Below are positions 17,401 through 24,355 of a DNA stretch of 60,795 nucleotides, piece after piece; the stretch's first letter is position 1; each line of letters begins with the position of its first letter. Both the position numbers and the translations under genes were made by a program. Under the pieces are notes generated by a model. The model had not been told where the DNA came from. It worked only from the letters and a program-made list of their open reading frames with translations, and made no database searches. The stretch is from Sulfuritalea sp. (GTDB lineage: Bacteria; Pseudomonadota; Gammaproteobacteria; Burkholderiales; Rhodocyclaceae): the NCBI GenBank assembly GCA_030680805.1, contig JAUXUK010000033.1:1-60795 (forward strand). Direction: 5' to 3'.

Positions 17401-18772
17401 CGCGAGCGGCGCCCTCGACGTAAACCCGGCGACCAGCCTCTTCCCAATCATCATCCGAGGCGAACAGGATTCGCGTCGACTGCCCGGTCAGGCCGCCGGG
17501 GGGATAGCCGAACATTTCCTCGAGTCGACGATTGCAGCGCTGGATGGTCCGGTTGCGCTGATAGGCAATGCCGATCAGCGCATTGTCGAAAATCAGCTGC
17601 TGCTCCAGATTGCTCTGTCGCAGTGCCTCTTCCGCGGCGCGGCGGGCGGTGATGTCCTCATACAACCAGACCGTACCCGCGGCCGGATTGCCGGCTTCGA
17701 GCAGGCTGCCGACGACGTGGCAGCAGATCGGCGCGCCGTCGCCGCGGACGTAATCCAGATCATCGTCGAAGATGCCCGACTCGCTGATCGCCGAATACAC
17801 GCGGACGCCATTGTCGACCCAGGCCTGCTCGTCGGAAAACAGCACCCGGGTCGATTGCCCGATCAGCGCATCATGTTGATGGCCGAACATCGCCTCGAAA
17901 CGCGGATTGCAGCGCTGGATCACCCGGTCGCGGACGAACATGATGCCCGTATGCGCGCGCTCGAATATCAGCGTCTGCTCGCGCAGCAGGTCCTTCAGCG
18001 CGGCTTCGGCGTGACGCTGTTCGGTAACGTCATCGAACAGAACGAGATGCCCTTCTTCGGGGTGATCCGGGGCGATCGGCCGAATGGCAAACTGGCACCA
18101 GACCACGCGGCCGTCCTTGCGCCGATACTCCTGTTCGGCCCTGAATTCCCCGCGTTCGGCCATTGCGGAATAGCCGCGTTTTCCCAGGGCTTCCCAGGCT
18201 TCGTCGCTGGCAAAAAGCACCCGCGTCGGTCTGTCGAGCAGTTCACCCGGCGCGTAACCGAAAATCTCTTCCAGCCGCCTGTTGCAGCGCTTTATGACCC
18301 TGTTTTGCAGCACCCCGATGCCGATCTGGGCGCGCTCGAAAATCAGCGTCTGCTCATTGAGCAGCGCCTTGAGGGCGTCCGCGGTCCGGCGCTTTTCCGT
18401 GACGTCTTCGTAGAGCCCGATATAGCCCTCTTCCAGGTTGTCCGGATTGATCGCATTGCCGATCACATGGCACCAGACCTCCGATCCGTCTTTACGCCGA
18501 TAGACATCTTCGCCGACGAAGCTGCCTTTTTCCGCAATCATCGGATAGGAGCGACGCCCGATCGCTTCCCATTGCTCGTCACTGAAATGGTAGGCCCGCG
18601 TTGACTTCCCGGTCAGTTCGCCCGGCTGATAGCCGAAGATCTCCTCGAAACGCGGATTGCAGCGCTGGACGATGCGATCCCGCAATACCACGATACCAAT
18701 CTGGGCGCGCTCAAAAATCAGCTGCTGCTCGCGCAGCAACTGCTCCTTGGCCCCCTTGCTGGTATGCGTCAT
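14414..18772 (-). CDS. multi-PAS GGDEF/EAL cyclic-di-GMP protein
   Basis: A 1452-residue soluble signalling protein. Six very similar PAS-PAC units of about 120 residues occupy roughly residues 20-750, each with IGI...R.RVIQRCN..FEEIFGY and a following STRVLFASD. Two more divergent PAS domains follow (LIEAIPGPVFYKD and FDSSEEGIIIAAPDATF). A GGDEF domain comes next with an intact RLGGDEFLI, then an EAL domain with GAEALVRWQHPQ and DDFGTGYSSLAYLKRLP. Both catalytic signatures look active, so it may make or degrade c-di-GMP. The tandem PAS array suggests recent internal duplication and perhaps multimeric sensing. No transmembrane segment is visible. ATG 18772 begins MTHTSKGAK. It is divergent from the lldD-like gene. 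Confidence 0.93.
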   Translation of the reverse strand: MTHTSKGAKEQLLREQQLIFERAQIGIVVLRDRIVQRCNPRFEEIFGYQPGELTGKSTRAYHFSDEQWEAIGRRSYPMIAEKGSFVGEDVYRRKDGSEVWCHVIGNAINPDNLEEGYIGLYEDVTEKRRTADALKALLNEQTLIFERAQIGIGVLQNRVIKRCNRRLEEIFGYAPGELLDRPTRVLFASDEAWEALGKRGYSAMAERGEFRAEQEYRRKDGRVVWCQFAIRPIAPDHPEEGHLVLFDDVTEQRHAEAALKDLLREQTLIFERAHTGIMFVRDRVIQRCNPRFEAMFGHQHDALIGQSTRVLFSDEQAWVDNGVRVYSAISESGIFDDDLDYVRGDGAPICCHVVGSLLEAGNPAAGTVWLYEDITARRAAEEALRQSNLEQQLIFDNALIGIAYQRNRTIQRCNRRLEEMFGYPPGGLTGQSTRILFASDDDWEEAGRRVYVEGAARDTFDGEMLYRRADGARMLVRVVGRLIEAKGEGQTWIWTYDDITARRAAEEALARNAREYALIFDNAMIGIAYSRNRVIERCNPRFEEILGYGPGELVGQSTRVYYASDEAWTAMGRRIFEAVPHLQTYEDEISFCKRDGTAIWVHVVGRTVDSADGQSWIWTYEDITARRAAEEALARNAREYALIFDNALIGIAYMRGRVFLRCNRNMEEIFGFQSGGLTGKTSRVLFASDDDWEATGLRIQAAVREAESFAGEILYRKLDGTPVWALVNGQPIAEGDGQVWIWTLQDITRRRQAEEALRQSHDEMEQRVAERTAEVSQQLHFMEQLIEAIPGPVFYKDREGRHLGCNQRFADFLGKPRSEVIGTTIHDIAPADLADRAWTVDEELFNNPGSRVYEAQVQSVSGERLDVMVQKATFANPDGSVGGLIGAMFDITERKRMEERMQQAATVFDSSEEGIIIAAPDATFIAVNRAFSEITGWAEEEVLGRQATILRSDRDERALYHDMFATMGATGRWRGEIWFKRKDNSQFPASLTVSTIKNAAGSLNHYVAVFSDITEIKRANELLDHQAHHDHLTGLPNRLLLEDRLHGALLRAQREQSQVALLFVDLDRFKNINDSLGHHVGDRVLCDVAQRFRALTRESDTVARLGGDEFLIIMEGIHDPGVASRIADKILDDLRHNPVTLEQEFFVGASIGISLFPQDGQDSATLLKHADAAMYRAKERGRNTYEFFSDELTQFSLDRFKMETDLRRAIERDELIVYLQPQFSLKTGDLLGAEALVRWQHPQQGLVAPAKFIPLAEESGLIVALGEWVQHAACRHWAEWVAGGLKPGVLSINVSGVEFRRGQIQDTVRSALAATALPPELLELEITEGAIMSQAENSIQVLHDLRAMGISLAIDDFGTGYSSLAYLKRLPLNKLKVDQSFVRGLPGDAEDGAIVRAVIALGHSLQLKVIAEGVETEEQREFLRLEGCDEMQGYLRGKPVPVQDFRRQFLPA

Positions 18773-18966
18773 GCGGTGTCCCCGGTCCGAACAACTCGGG
18801 TCGTTGATTGGAAGAATGTTCCCATGGTAGCGGAGTTTCGCGCAAGCAAGCACGGCAGGCGAAGTGCGGTTCCGGCAGCAGCCCAGCGGCACGGGGGGCG
18901 AACTTCGCCCGAGCCGGATTTCCCTGCGCTCACTGTAAGATGCGCCCAGGATTTCGGAGATGATTC

Positions 18967-20145
18967 ATGGATAGCAAAACTGAGGGACTCGGCCTGGCGC
19001 CCGCCACGGCGGACGACTACCGGAAACTGGCGCGCAAGCGTCTGCCGCGACCCCTGTTCGATTACCTCGACGGCGCCGCCTATGATGAGCTGACCGCGGC
19101 CGACAATCAGCAGGCCTTCCAGCGCCTGCATCTGCGCCAGCGGGTCATGCGCGACGTCTCGCAGCTGGATTTGTCCACCCGCGTGCTGGGCCAGGACCTT
19201 GCCCTGCCGCTGATCCTTGCCCCGCTCGGACTCGCCGGCGCCATGGCCTGCCGGGCCGAGGTGCAAGCCGCGCGCGCCGCCGAACAGGCCGGCGTGCCGT
19301 TTTGCGAATCGACCGTGTCGATCTGTTCGATCGAGGAGGTTCGTGCCGCCACGCGGGCGCCGTTCTGGTACCAGCTTTACGTGATGCGCGACCGCGGCTA
19401 TGCCAAGGACCTGATGGCCCGCGCCCATGCGGCCGGTTGCCCGGTGCTGGTGCTGACCGCCGACCTGGCCGTGATGGGCGCGCGCTATCGCGATGTCCGC
19501 AACGGCATGGCCGGCGGCCTGTCGCTCGGCGGCAAGCTGACCAAGGCCTGGGACCTGCTCTCGCATCCGCAGTGGCTGCTGGATGTCGGCATCCGCGGCA
19601 AACCCCTGACCTTCGGCAACCTGACGGCGGCGGTGCCCGACGCGGGCAGCCTGCCGGAGTTCAAGGCCTGGGTGGATAGCCAGTTCGATCCACGCGTTAC
19701 CTGGAAGGATCTGGCCTGGGTGCGCGAAAACTGGCCGGGCAAAATACTGCTCAAGGGAATCCTCGATGTGGAGGATGCGAATCAGGCGGCAGCCTGCGGC
19801 GCCGACGGCATCGTCGTCTCCAACCACGGCGGCCGCCAACTGGACAGCGTCGCGGCCAGCATCGACGCCTTGCCGCGAATCGTCGACGCCGTGGGCGACA
19901 AGCTTGAGGTGCTGATGGATGGCGGCGTGCGCAGCGGGCTGGATGTGGTCAAGGCCCTCGCGCTCGGTGCCAAAGCCTGCATGCTCGGCCGTGCCTGGGG
20001 CTATGCCGTCGCCGCCCGCGGCGAGGCCGGCGTCGCCCATGTGCTGTCGGTGATGCGCAAGGAAATGGAAGTGGCCATGGCGCTGTGCGGCGTGACCGAT
20101 GTGGCGAAGCTCGATCGCGAAGCGTTGCAGGAGGCGAAGCGGTAG
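18967..20145 (+). CDS. lldD: FMN-dependent alpha-hydroxyacid dehydrogenase (LldD family)
   Basis: A 392-residue TIM-barrel flavoprotein of the L-lactate dehydrogenase/glycolate oxidase/mandelate dehydrogenase family. Visible motifs are LPRPLFDYLDGAAYDE, ILAPLGLAGAM, WYQLYVMRDRGY, LTADLAVMGARYRD, the active-site VSNHGGRQLD (catalytic His and Arg) and [26 protein letters not shown]. Length is normal. It oxidises a 2-hydroxyacid, most likely L-lactate, to the 2-oxoacid, passing electrons to quinones. A GGAG ribosome site lies upstream of the ATG at 18967. A partial copy of its 3' part lies at 21064-21166. Confidence 0.92.
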   Translation: MDSKTEGLGLAPATADDYRKLARKRLPRPLFDYLDGAAYDELTAADNQQAFQRLHLRQRVMRDVSQLDLSTRVLGQDLALPLILAPLGLAGAMACRAEVQAARAAEQAGVPFCESTVSICSIEEVRAATRAPFWYQLYVMRDRGYAKDLMARAHAAGCPVLVLTADLAVMGARYRDVRNGMAGGLSLGGKLTKAWDLLSHPQWLLDVGIRGKPLTFGNLTAAVPDAGSLPEFKAWVDSQFDPRVTWKDLAWVRENWPGKILLKGILDVEDANQAAACGADGIVVSNHGGRQLDSVAASIDALPRIVDAVGDKLEVLMDGGVRSGLDVVKALALGAKACMLGRAWGYAVAARGEAGVAHVLSVMRKEMEVAMALCGVTDVAKLDREALQEAKR

Positions 20146-20157
20146 CCGCCGGGCAGG

Positions 20158-20243
20158 GACGCCGTATCACCAGCGCCGACTTTTTGCGGGCGGCGTTTCC
20201 GGTTACTTCGCCGTGCGCACCACCGCCACCAGCTTGGGGTCGC
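20158..20243. repeat. partial copy of the hyfI 3' region plus family B end
   Basis: Bases 20163-20222 nearly repeat 22141-22204, which spans the stop codon of hyfI and the adjacent CGCCGTATCACCAGCGCCGAC repeat end. The following CCGCCACCAGCTTGGGGTCG matches hyfI near 22340-22358. It is therefore a deleted, non-coding copy of the neighbouring gene, lying just after lldD. Confidence 0.75.
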
Positions 20244-20320
20244 AGCTTTCAGGAGTCAGAGATATTTCTCTTTTCGTTTCGCGTCGTTGTTCGCCGCTCG
20301 GAAAGTCAACTGTCTCTGAC
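20244..20320. repeat. repeat D copy 1 beside toxin-antitoxin pair
   Basis: About 77 bp, in the same orientation as the copy at 20980-21055 (AGCTTTCAGG...CTTTTCGTTTCGC...TCGTTGTTCGCCGCT...GAAAGTC). The two copies flank the toxin-antitoxin genes. I see no gene from here to 20410. Confidence 0.8.
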
Positions 20321-20410
20321 GCCAACGGCAGACCCCACTGGCACAGCTTTATCGCGCCGCGTCCGGTACACGCAGGGTTGGGCGTCACTGATCGAAGTGG
20401 CAACGGTAAG

Positions 20411-20704
20411 CTACTTCCGATGCACCCAGTAGCCAGGACGCCGTCTGTGATGCGCGACGGCAAGAATACGAAGTTCCTCTGCGGTGACCTGATAGATGAT
20501 GCTATATGGGAACCGACGGAAGATATATCGCCGGCGAGTGCCACGAAATACAGCACCGAGCAGAGGATTGTCCAAAACGAAATTGGCCGTTCGTTCAAAC
20601 TCAGCCACGAACGCGAGACCAAGCTCGGCATTCGCTTTCAGCATATAGAACGCGGCCGCGTCGTGTAGCTCGGCAAGCGCAGCCGGAGCAACAACGAGCT
20701 TCAT
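20411..20704 (-). CDS. RelE/ParE family toxin
   Basis: A 97-residue toxin. Family features are [21 protein letters not shown] at the start, FEREANFVL-like central helices (EFERTANFVLDNP), RRYIFRRFPYSIIYQVTAEELRILAVAHHRRRPGYW at the end. These match ParE/RelE proteins, which poison gyrase or cleave mRNA on ribosomes; which one cannot be told from sequence. Its start overlaps the antitoxin stop by ATGA, as expected when the antitoxin is made first. The pair is embedded in rearranged DNA and flanked by direct repeats, consistent with mobility. Confidence 0.9.
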   Translation of the reverse strand: MKLVVAPAALAELHDAAAFYMLKANAELGLAFVAEFERTANFVLDNPLLGAVFRGTRRRYIFRRFPYSIIYQVTAEELRILAVAHHRRRPGYWVHRK

Positions 20705-20925
20705 TTCAGCGATGCACGTACCTGTGCAAGTGCGTCAGCAATTGGAATGGCCTGTACTGCACCACTCTCAATGTCGGCAATTCGGCGCTCGGTTTCAGCA
20801 GCCCACGCTTCCTCAATCTCGGCATCTTCGTCGAGACTGGCAAGCAATAGCTGGGCGAAAGCTGCGCGTTCACCCGCTGTTAGTTTCAGGGCTTCAGCTT
20901 CGAGCAATTCGAGTTGATTTCCCAT
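20701..20925 (-). CDS. addiction-module antitoxin
   Basis: A 74-residue acidic, helical antitoxin of the short addiction-module type ([35 protein letters not shown]...[10 protein letters not shown]). It would neutralise the RelE/ParE toxin encoded immediately downstream and probably represses the operon with it. The start is ATG 20925, preceded by GGAGG at good spacing; a TTG two codons earlier is less likely. The genes overlap by ATGA. Confidence 0.88.
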   Translation of the reverse strand: MGNQLELLEAEALKLTAGERAAFAQLLLASLDEDAEIEEAWAAETERRIADIESGAVQAIPIADALAQVRASLK

Positions 20926-20979
20926 GGCCAATACCTCCGTAAAGTAATGCTGATTGTACCGCGAGCTCGGTGGTGCAAG

Positions 20980-21055
20980 AGCTTTCAGGGGTCGGAGACA
21001 TTCCGCTTTTCGTTTCGCATCGTTGTTCGCCGCTTAGAAAGTCCAATGTCCCCAA
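20980..21055. repeat. repeat D copy 2 beside toxin-antitoxin pair
   Basis: A second copy of the roughly 77-bp sequence at 20244-20320, about 80 percent alike by eye, upstream of the antitoxin gene. Its ends (GTCGGAGACATT and AATGTCCCC) are weakly inverted. It joins directly to the lldD fragment at 21064. Confidence 0.8.
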
Positions 21056-21063
21056 AGGCACCA

Positions 21064-21166
21064 GAGGTGCTGATGGATCGCGGCGTGCGCAGCGGGCTGG
21101 ATGTGGTCAAGGCCCTCGCGCTCGGCGCCAAGGCCTGCATGCTCGGCCGCGCCTGGGACTATGCCG
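21064..21166 (+). pseudogene. lldD fragment (duplicated 3' part)
   Basis: A copy of 19906-20008 from the lldD-like gene with only a few mismatches, encoding [20 protein letters not shown] and so on to LGRAWDYA. It has no start and no N-terminal portion, so it is non-functional. It marks a duplication breakpoint. Confidence 0.85.
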
Positions 21167-21193
21167 AAGCGGTCCGCTTCCGGCCTAATTACA

Positions 21194-22039
21194 TCAGAGC
21201 TCCGACATCTGGAAATGCCGCAACACCGCACCAAGCGTGTGCGCCTCGGGGGCATAGACCTGCAGAGTGTAGCCAATCAGAGCTAGCCCGACAGCGGTGA
21301 CAGCAAAAGGCACGGCAGTGCGGTGCACAGCGCTTTCCAGCCAGTGCCGCGTCTGCAGGCCGCGCATGCGGCGGTAGAGGCTGGCGGACAACGCGCCGTC
21401 GACCAGGAGTTCGGCGAACAGCGCCGGCGCCAGGTAGACGATGTAGATCGTCGCGAACAGCAGCACCGCCACAAGCGCCGCGATCAGCAGCGCAACCGCA
21501 AGCGGGATCGCCCCTTCGTCCGCGCCCCCGACCACCTCGCCGACTGCCTCGCCAACGGAGCCGACACCGCCGCCATCGCCAATCGGGAGGGAGGGCGAAG
21601 GCAGGGAATCATCGATCACGAAATTGCCCGACGCCCCGCCGCCGCCGAACTGCCCCCCCGCGCCGCCACCGAATTCCGGCACCGCATCCACGCCTGAACC
21701 ACCACTGCCACCACCCGAGATGTCGGGCAGATCGAAAGAGCCATCGACGTAATCATCCGCCTTGGTGCGCAGCCACAGCCAGAGCAGGAAAAGGAAGACC
21801 AGATAGCCCAATCCCACCGCTATCGGGTAGCGGACGTACATGGCCTCGATGCCGGAACGCAACAACACGAAGGACGCCAGCAAACCGGCGCCACCGGTGA
21901 GAACCACCAGCAGGAACATCTGCAAGCGCGGATAGCCGTCCCACTCCAGCTTGCGCATCAACCGGTCGATCTCGCCGCGACGTGTAAAACGACTTGGGCG
22001 AGAGTCCACCTTGTTCTTCGAGATGGGCTTGGCGAGCAT
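21194..22039 (-). CDS. uncharacterised membrane protein with Gly-rich loop
   Basis: A 281-residue protein. A basic N-terminus (about residues 1-38) is followed by two membrane helices (about 40-60 and 72-92). Then comes a long Gly/Ser/Asp-rich linker (about 95-175, with GGGSGGSG and [12 protein letters not shown]), then helices near 180-205 and 245-265. Helix pairs around a flexible loop suggest a scaffold or stress-related membrane protein, but I recognise no family. The ATG at 22039 is the furthest plausible start; no strong ribosome site is visible. It lies in the rearranged area between lldD and the hyf genes, on the hyf strand but separated from hyfI by a repeat. Confidence 0.65.
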   Translation of the reverse strand: MLAKPISKNKVDSRPSRFTRRGEIDRLMRKLEWDGYPRLQMFLLVVLTGGAGLLASFVLLRSGIEAMYVRYPIAVGLGYLVFLFLLWLWLRTKADDYVDGSFDLPDISGGGSGGSGVDAVPEFGGGAGGQFGGGGASGNFVIDDSLPSPSLPIGDGGGVGSVGEAVGEVVGGADEGAIPLAVALLIAALVAVLLFATIYIVYLAPALFAELLVDGALSASLYRRMRGLQTRHWLESAVHRTAVPFAVTAVGLALIGYTLQVYAPEAHTLGAVLRHFQMSEL

Positions 22040-22138
22040 GGGAGAACAAGTGGCGAAAGGCGCTCGATGACTGATGACGCAAGCCTAGCCCGATTTCATG
22101 CCATATGCAAGCTGAGGGGCGCATGCAGGATGTGACGC

Positions 22139-22168
22139 CGCCGTATCACCAGCGCCGACTTTTTGCGG
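22139..22168. repeat. family B repeat end downstream of hyfI
   Basis: Contains GCCGTATCACCAGCGCCGAC followed by TTTTTGCGGG, directly after the hyfI stop. The same junction is copied at about 20158-20187. It may serve as the 3' end of the hyf operon transcript. Confidence 0.65.
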
Positions 22169-22181
22169 GTGGCGTTTCCGG

Positions 22182-22697
22182 TTACTTCGACGTGCGCACC
22201 GCCGCCAGAATCCCCTGCATCAACGCCAGCGGCGTCGGCGGACAACCCGGAATGCGCAGATCGACACCGACCACATTCTCGATTGCGCCGCAACTCGCAT
22301 AGCTCTCGCCGAACACGCCGCCATTGCAGCCGCAATCGCCCACCGCCACCACCAGCTTGGGGTCGGGCGTGCAGTCGTAGGCGATGCGCAGCGCGTTCTC
22401 CATGTTCTTGGTCACCGGGCCGGTCACCAGCAACATGTCGGCGTGGCGCGGGCTGGCGACGAACTTGATGCCGCGCCCTTCGAGGTTGTAGTAGGGATTG
22501 TTCAGCGCGTGGATTTCCAGCTCGCAACCATTACAGGAGCCGGCATCGACTTCGCGAATGGTCAGCGCGCGGCCGAGGACATGCAGGATTTCGTCGTGCA
22601 GCCGGTCCATCTCGCGCCGCGGCCCGCCGTCCGTTGCCTCGGGCAGGGGCTCGGTAAGGATGCCGGTACGGAAGATGTGGCGCAGCAACGGAATCAC
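22182..22697 (-). CDS. hyfI: complex I/hydrogenase-4-like small subunit (HyfI/NuoB-like)
   Basis: A 171-residue NuoB/HyfI-type protein that carries the [4Fe-4S] cluster next to the catalytic large subunit. Cysteines lie in GSCNGCELEIHAL, VAVGDCGCNGGVFG and IPGCPPTPLALMQG, the layout of hydrogenase-4/NuoB small subunits. It starts at GTG 22697, overlapping the hyfG stop (GTGA). It is the last gene of the operon that begins with usp and sulP1. The cluster motif looks intact even though the large subunit has no NiFe ligands, so electron transfer through this subunit is possible, but the donor is not encoded here. Confidence 0.9.
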   Translation of the reverse strand: MIPLLRHIFRTGILTEPLPEATDGGPRREMDRLHDEILHVLGRALTIREVDAGSCNGCELEIHALNNPYYNLEGRGIKFVASPRHADMLLVTGPVTKNMENALRIAYDCTPDPKLVVAVGDCGCNGGVFGESYASCGAIENVVGVDLRIPGCPPTPLALMQGILAAVRTSK

Positions 22698-24271
22698 AGG
22701 TCCACCCCCGAATAAGACAGGTTGAAGGATTTGTTGATCAGCGGGAAGTCGGGGACGATGTCCTTCATCACCGCGTGCTCCAGTGCCGGCCAAGCCTGCC
22801 ACGACGGGTCGTGCGGGTGCACGCGGGCCAGCGTGCCGTCGTCGGCGAACTGCACGCCAACCAGCACCTCGCCGCGCCAGCCTTCGACCACGCCGAGGCC
22901 GCTGGCGCCGGCTAGCGGCGCTACTTCGACCCGCGTTCCGCCCGACGGCATGCCGACAGCAATTTCGCGCAGCAGGCGCAGCGACTCGGCGATTTCGTCG
23001 AAGCGCACGGCCACGCGCGCGGCCACGTCGCCGCGTTCGTCGGTGACCGGGCGCACGCCCAGCGCCGCATAGGGCGCCGGCGGCGTGTAGCCCTGCCGGT
23101 GCACCCGGCCGTCGAGCAGGATGCCGCTGGCGCGAGCGCCCATGCCGGTCAGCGACAGTTCGCGCGCCAGGCCGGCATCGATGATGCCGGTGGTTGCAAA
23201 GCGATCCTGCAGGCCGGCGTGTTCGTCGTAGAGCAGGCGCAGCTTCTTCACTTCCGCGCCGATGACGCGGCATTGCTCGACGATGGCGGCAAGCGACGGA
23301 GCGTCGATATCCACGGCGACACCTCCGGGCACGATGCGATCCATCATGAAACGGTGGCCGAACATCTGCTGGTTCAGCCGCAGCCAGTCCTCCTTGAGGC
23401 GCAGGAACTGGGTGAGGCCGAAGGCGAAGGCGGCGTCGTTGCCCAGCGCGCCGAGATCGCCCAGATGATTGGCGACACGCTCGCGCTCGAGCATCAGCGC
23501 GCGCAACATCAGGGCCCGCGTTGGCGCCTCGACCCGGCACGCCGCTTCGACGGCGTCGGCATAGGCCCAGGCGTAGGCGCAGGTGGAGTCGCCCGAGACG
23601 CGGCCCACCAGCCGCGCACCGTGCGGAACGTCGGCGCCGATGAACAACTTCTCGACACCCTTGTGCTGATAGCCCAGCCTTTGTTCCAGGCGCAGCACGC
23701 GCTCGCCTATGACCGAAAAGCGGAAGTGGCCCGGCTCGATGATCCCGGCATGAATCGGGCCGACGGGAATTTCGTGTGCGCCTTCGCCGCCGACCTGGAC
23801 GAAATCGTAGTCGCTCGGCAGATTCCCGAAACCGGCGCCCATTCCCGTCTCGTGCACGGCGTCGTGGCGCAGCGGGTACCAGTCCGCCGGCCAGGCGCCG
23901 TGGCGCAGCCAGGGCCGCTGGTCGCCGCCGTCGGTGGCGATGCCGACCATGTCGCGGGTGGCGCGCTGCATGCGGTTGGCGGCGGGGAAAATTCCGGACA
24001 GATCGGGATAAACCGGTTCATCGGCGGGCAGATCAAGGCTCAGCCATGCATGCCCACTGTCCAGGCCAAAGACACAGTGCAGGCGATAACTCCGGTTGCG
24101 CTGACGTTCATCGCTGCCCCATATCGCCGCCAGGCGGCCGCCAGCCAGATGCGCGGAAGCGGCAAAGCTCTTCAGGTCATCGCCGCTCGGCGCGCGGCCG
24201 CACCAGACCGGCGCGCCAACGCCAGGCTGCCGAGTGAAGTCAATGGTCGAGTCGTCGAAGAGGAACATCAT
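22694..24271 (-). CDS. hyfG: hydrogenase-4-like large subunit lacking NiFe ligands
   Basis: A 525-residue fusion of a NuoC-like N-terminus (YPDLSGIFPAANRMQR, GGDQRPWLRHG) and a NuoD/HycE-like body (GHFRFSVIGERVLRLEQRLGYQHKGVEKLF, VERERVANHLGDLGAL-like ERERVANHLGD). Active [NiFe]-hydrogenases carry RxCGxC near the N-terminus and DPCxxC at the C-terminus. Here the first site reads LVGRVSGDSTCAYAWAY and the C-terminus ends FPLINKSFNLSYSGVDL, so both Cys pairs are absent. It therefore resembles complex I and the Ehr (energy-converting hydrogenase-related) proteins. A GGAGG sits close to the two adjacent ATGs at 24271 and 24268. It ends overlapping hyfI. Confidence 0.9.
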   Translation of the reverse strand: MMFLFDDSTIDFTRQPGVGAPVWCGRAPSGDDLKSFAASAHLAGGRLAAIWGSDERQRNRSYRLHCVFGLDSGHAWLSLDLPADEPVYPDLSGIFPAANRMQRATRDMVGIATDGGDQRPWLRHGAWPADWYPLRHDAVHETGMGAGFGNLPSDYDFVQVGGEGAHEIPVGPIHAGIIEPGHFRFSVIGERVLRLEQRLGYQHKGVEKLFIGADVPHGARLVGRVSGDSTCAYAWAYADAVEAACRVEAPTRALMLRALMLERERVANHLGDLGALGNDAAFAFGLTQFLRLKEDWLRLNQQMFGHRFMMDRIVPGGVAVDIDAPSLAAIVEQCRVIGAEVKKLRLLYDEHAGLQDRFATTGIIDAGLARELSLTGMGARASGILLDGRVHRQGYTPPAPYAALGVRPVTDERGDVAARVAVRFDEIAESLRLLREIAVGMPSGGTRVEVAPLAGASGLGVVEGWRGEVLVGVQFADDGTLARVHPHDPSWQAWPALEHAVMKDIVPDFPLINKSFNLSYSGVDL

Positions 24272-24277
24272 GCCTCC

Positions 24278-24352
24278 GCCGGGCCGCCCCAAGGAGGCAT
24301 GCGCCCCCCTGTGGGGGGCAGCGAGCCGGGTTTGCGAGCGTGGGGGGCCATA
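24278..24352. repeat. GC-rich hairpin repeat between hyfF and hyfG
   Basis: Contains GCCCCCCTGTGGGGGGC and GCGAGCGTGGGGGGCC with GGCCGCCCCAAGGAGG. It is a common betaproteobacterial intergenic palindrome type and separates two genes of one operon. It overlaps the sequence just upstream of the hyfG ribosome site. Confidence 0.7.
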
Positions 24353-24355
24353 GTC

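Noticed and set aside
21064..21166. A separate small gene encoding an LldD-like peptide
   Set aside because: It is a near copy of 19906-20008 without a start or the rest of the fold.
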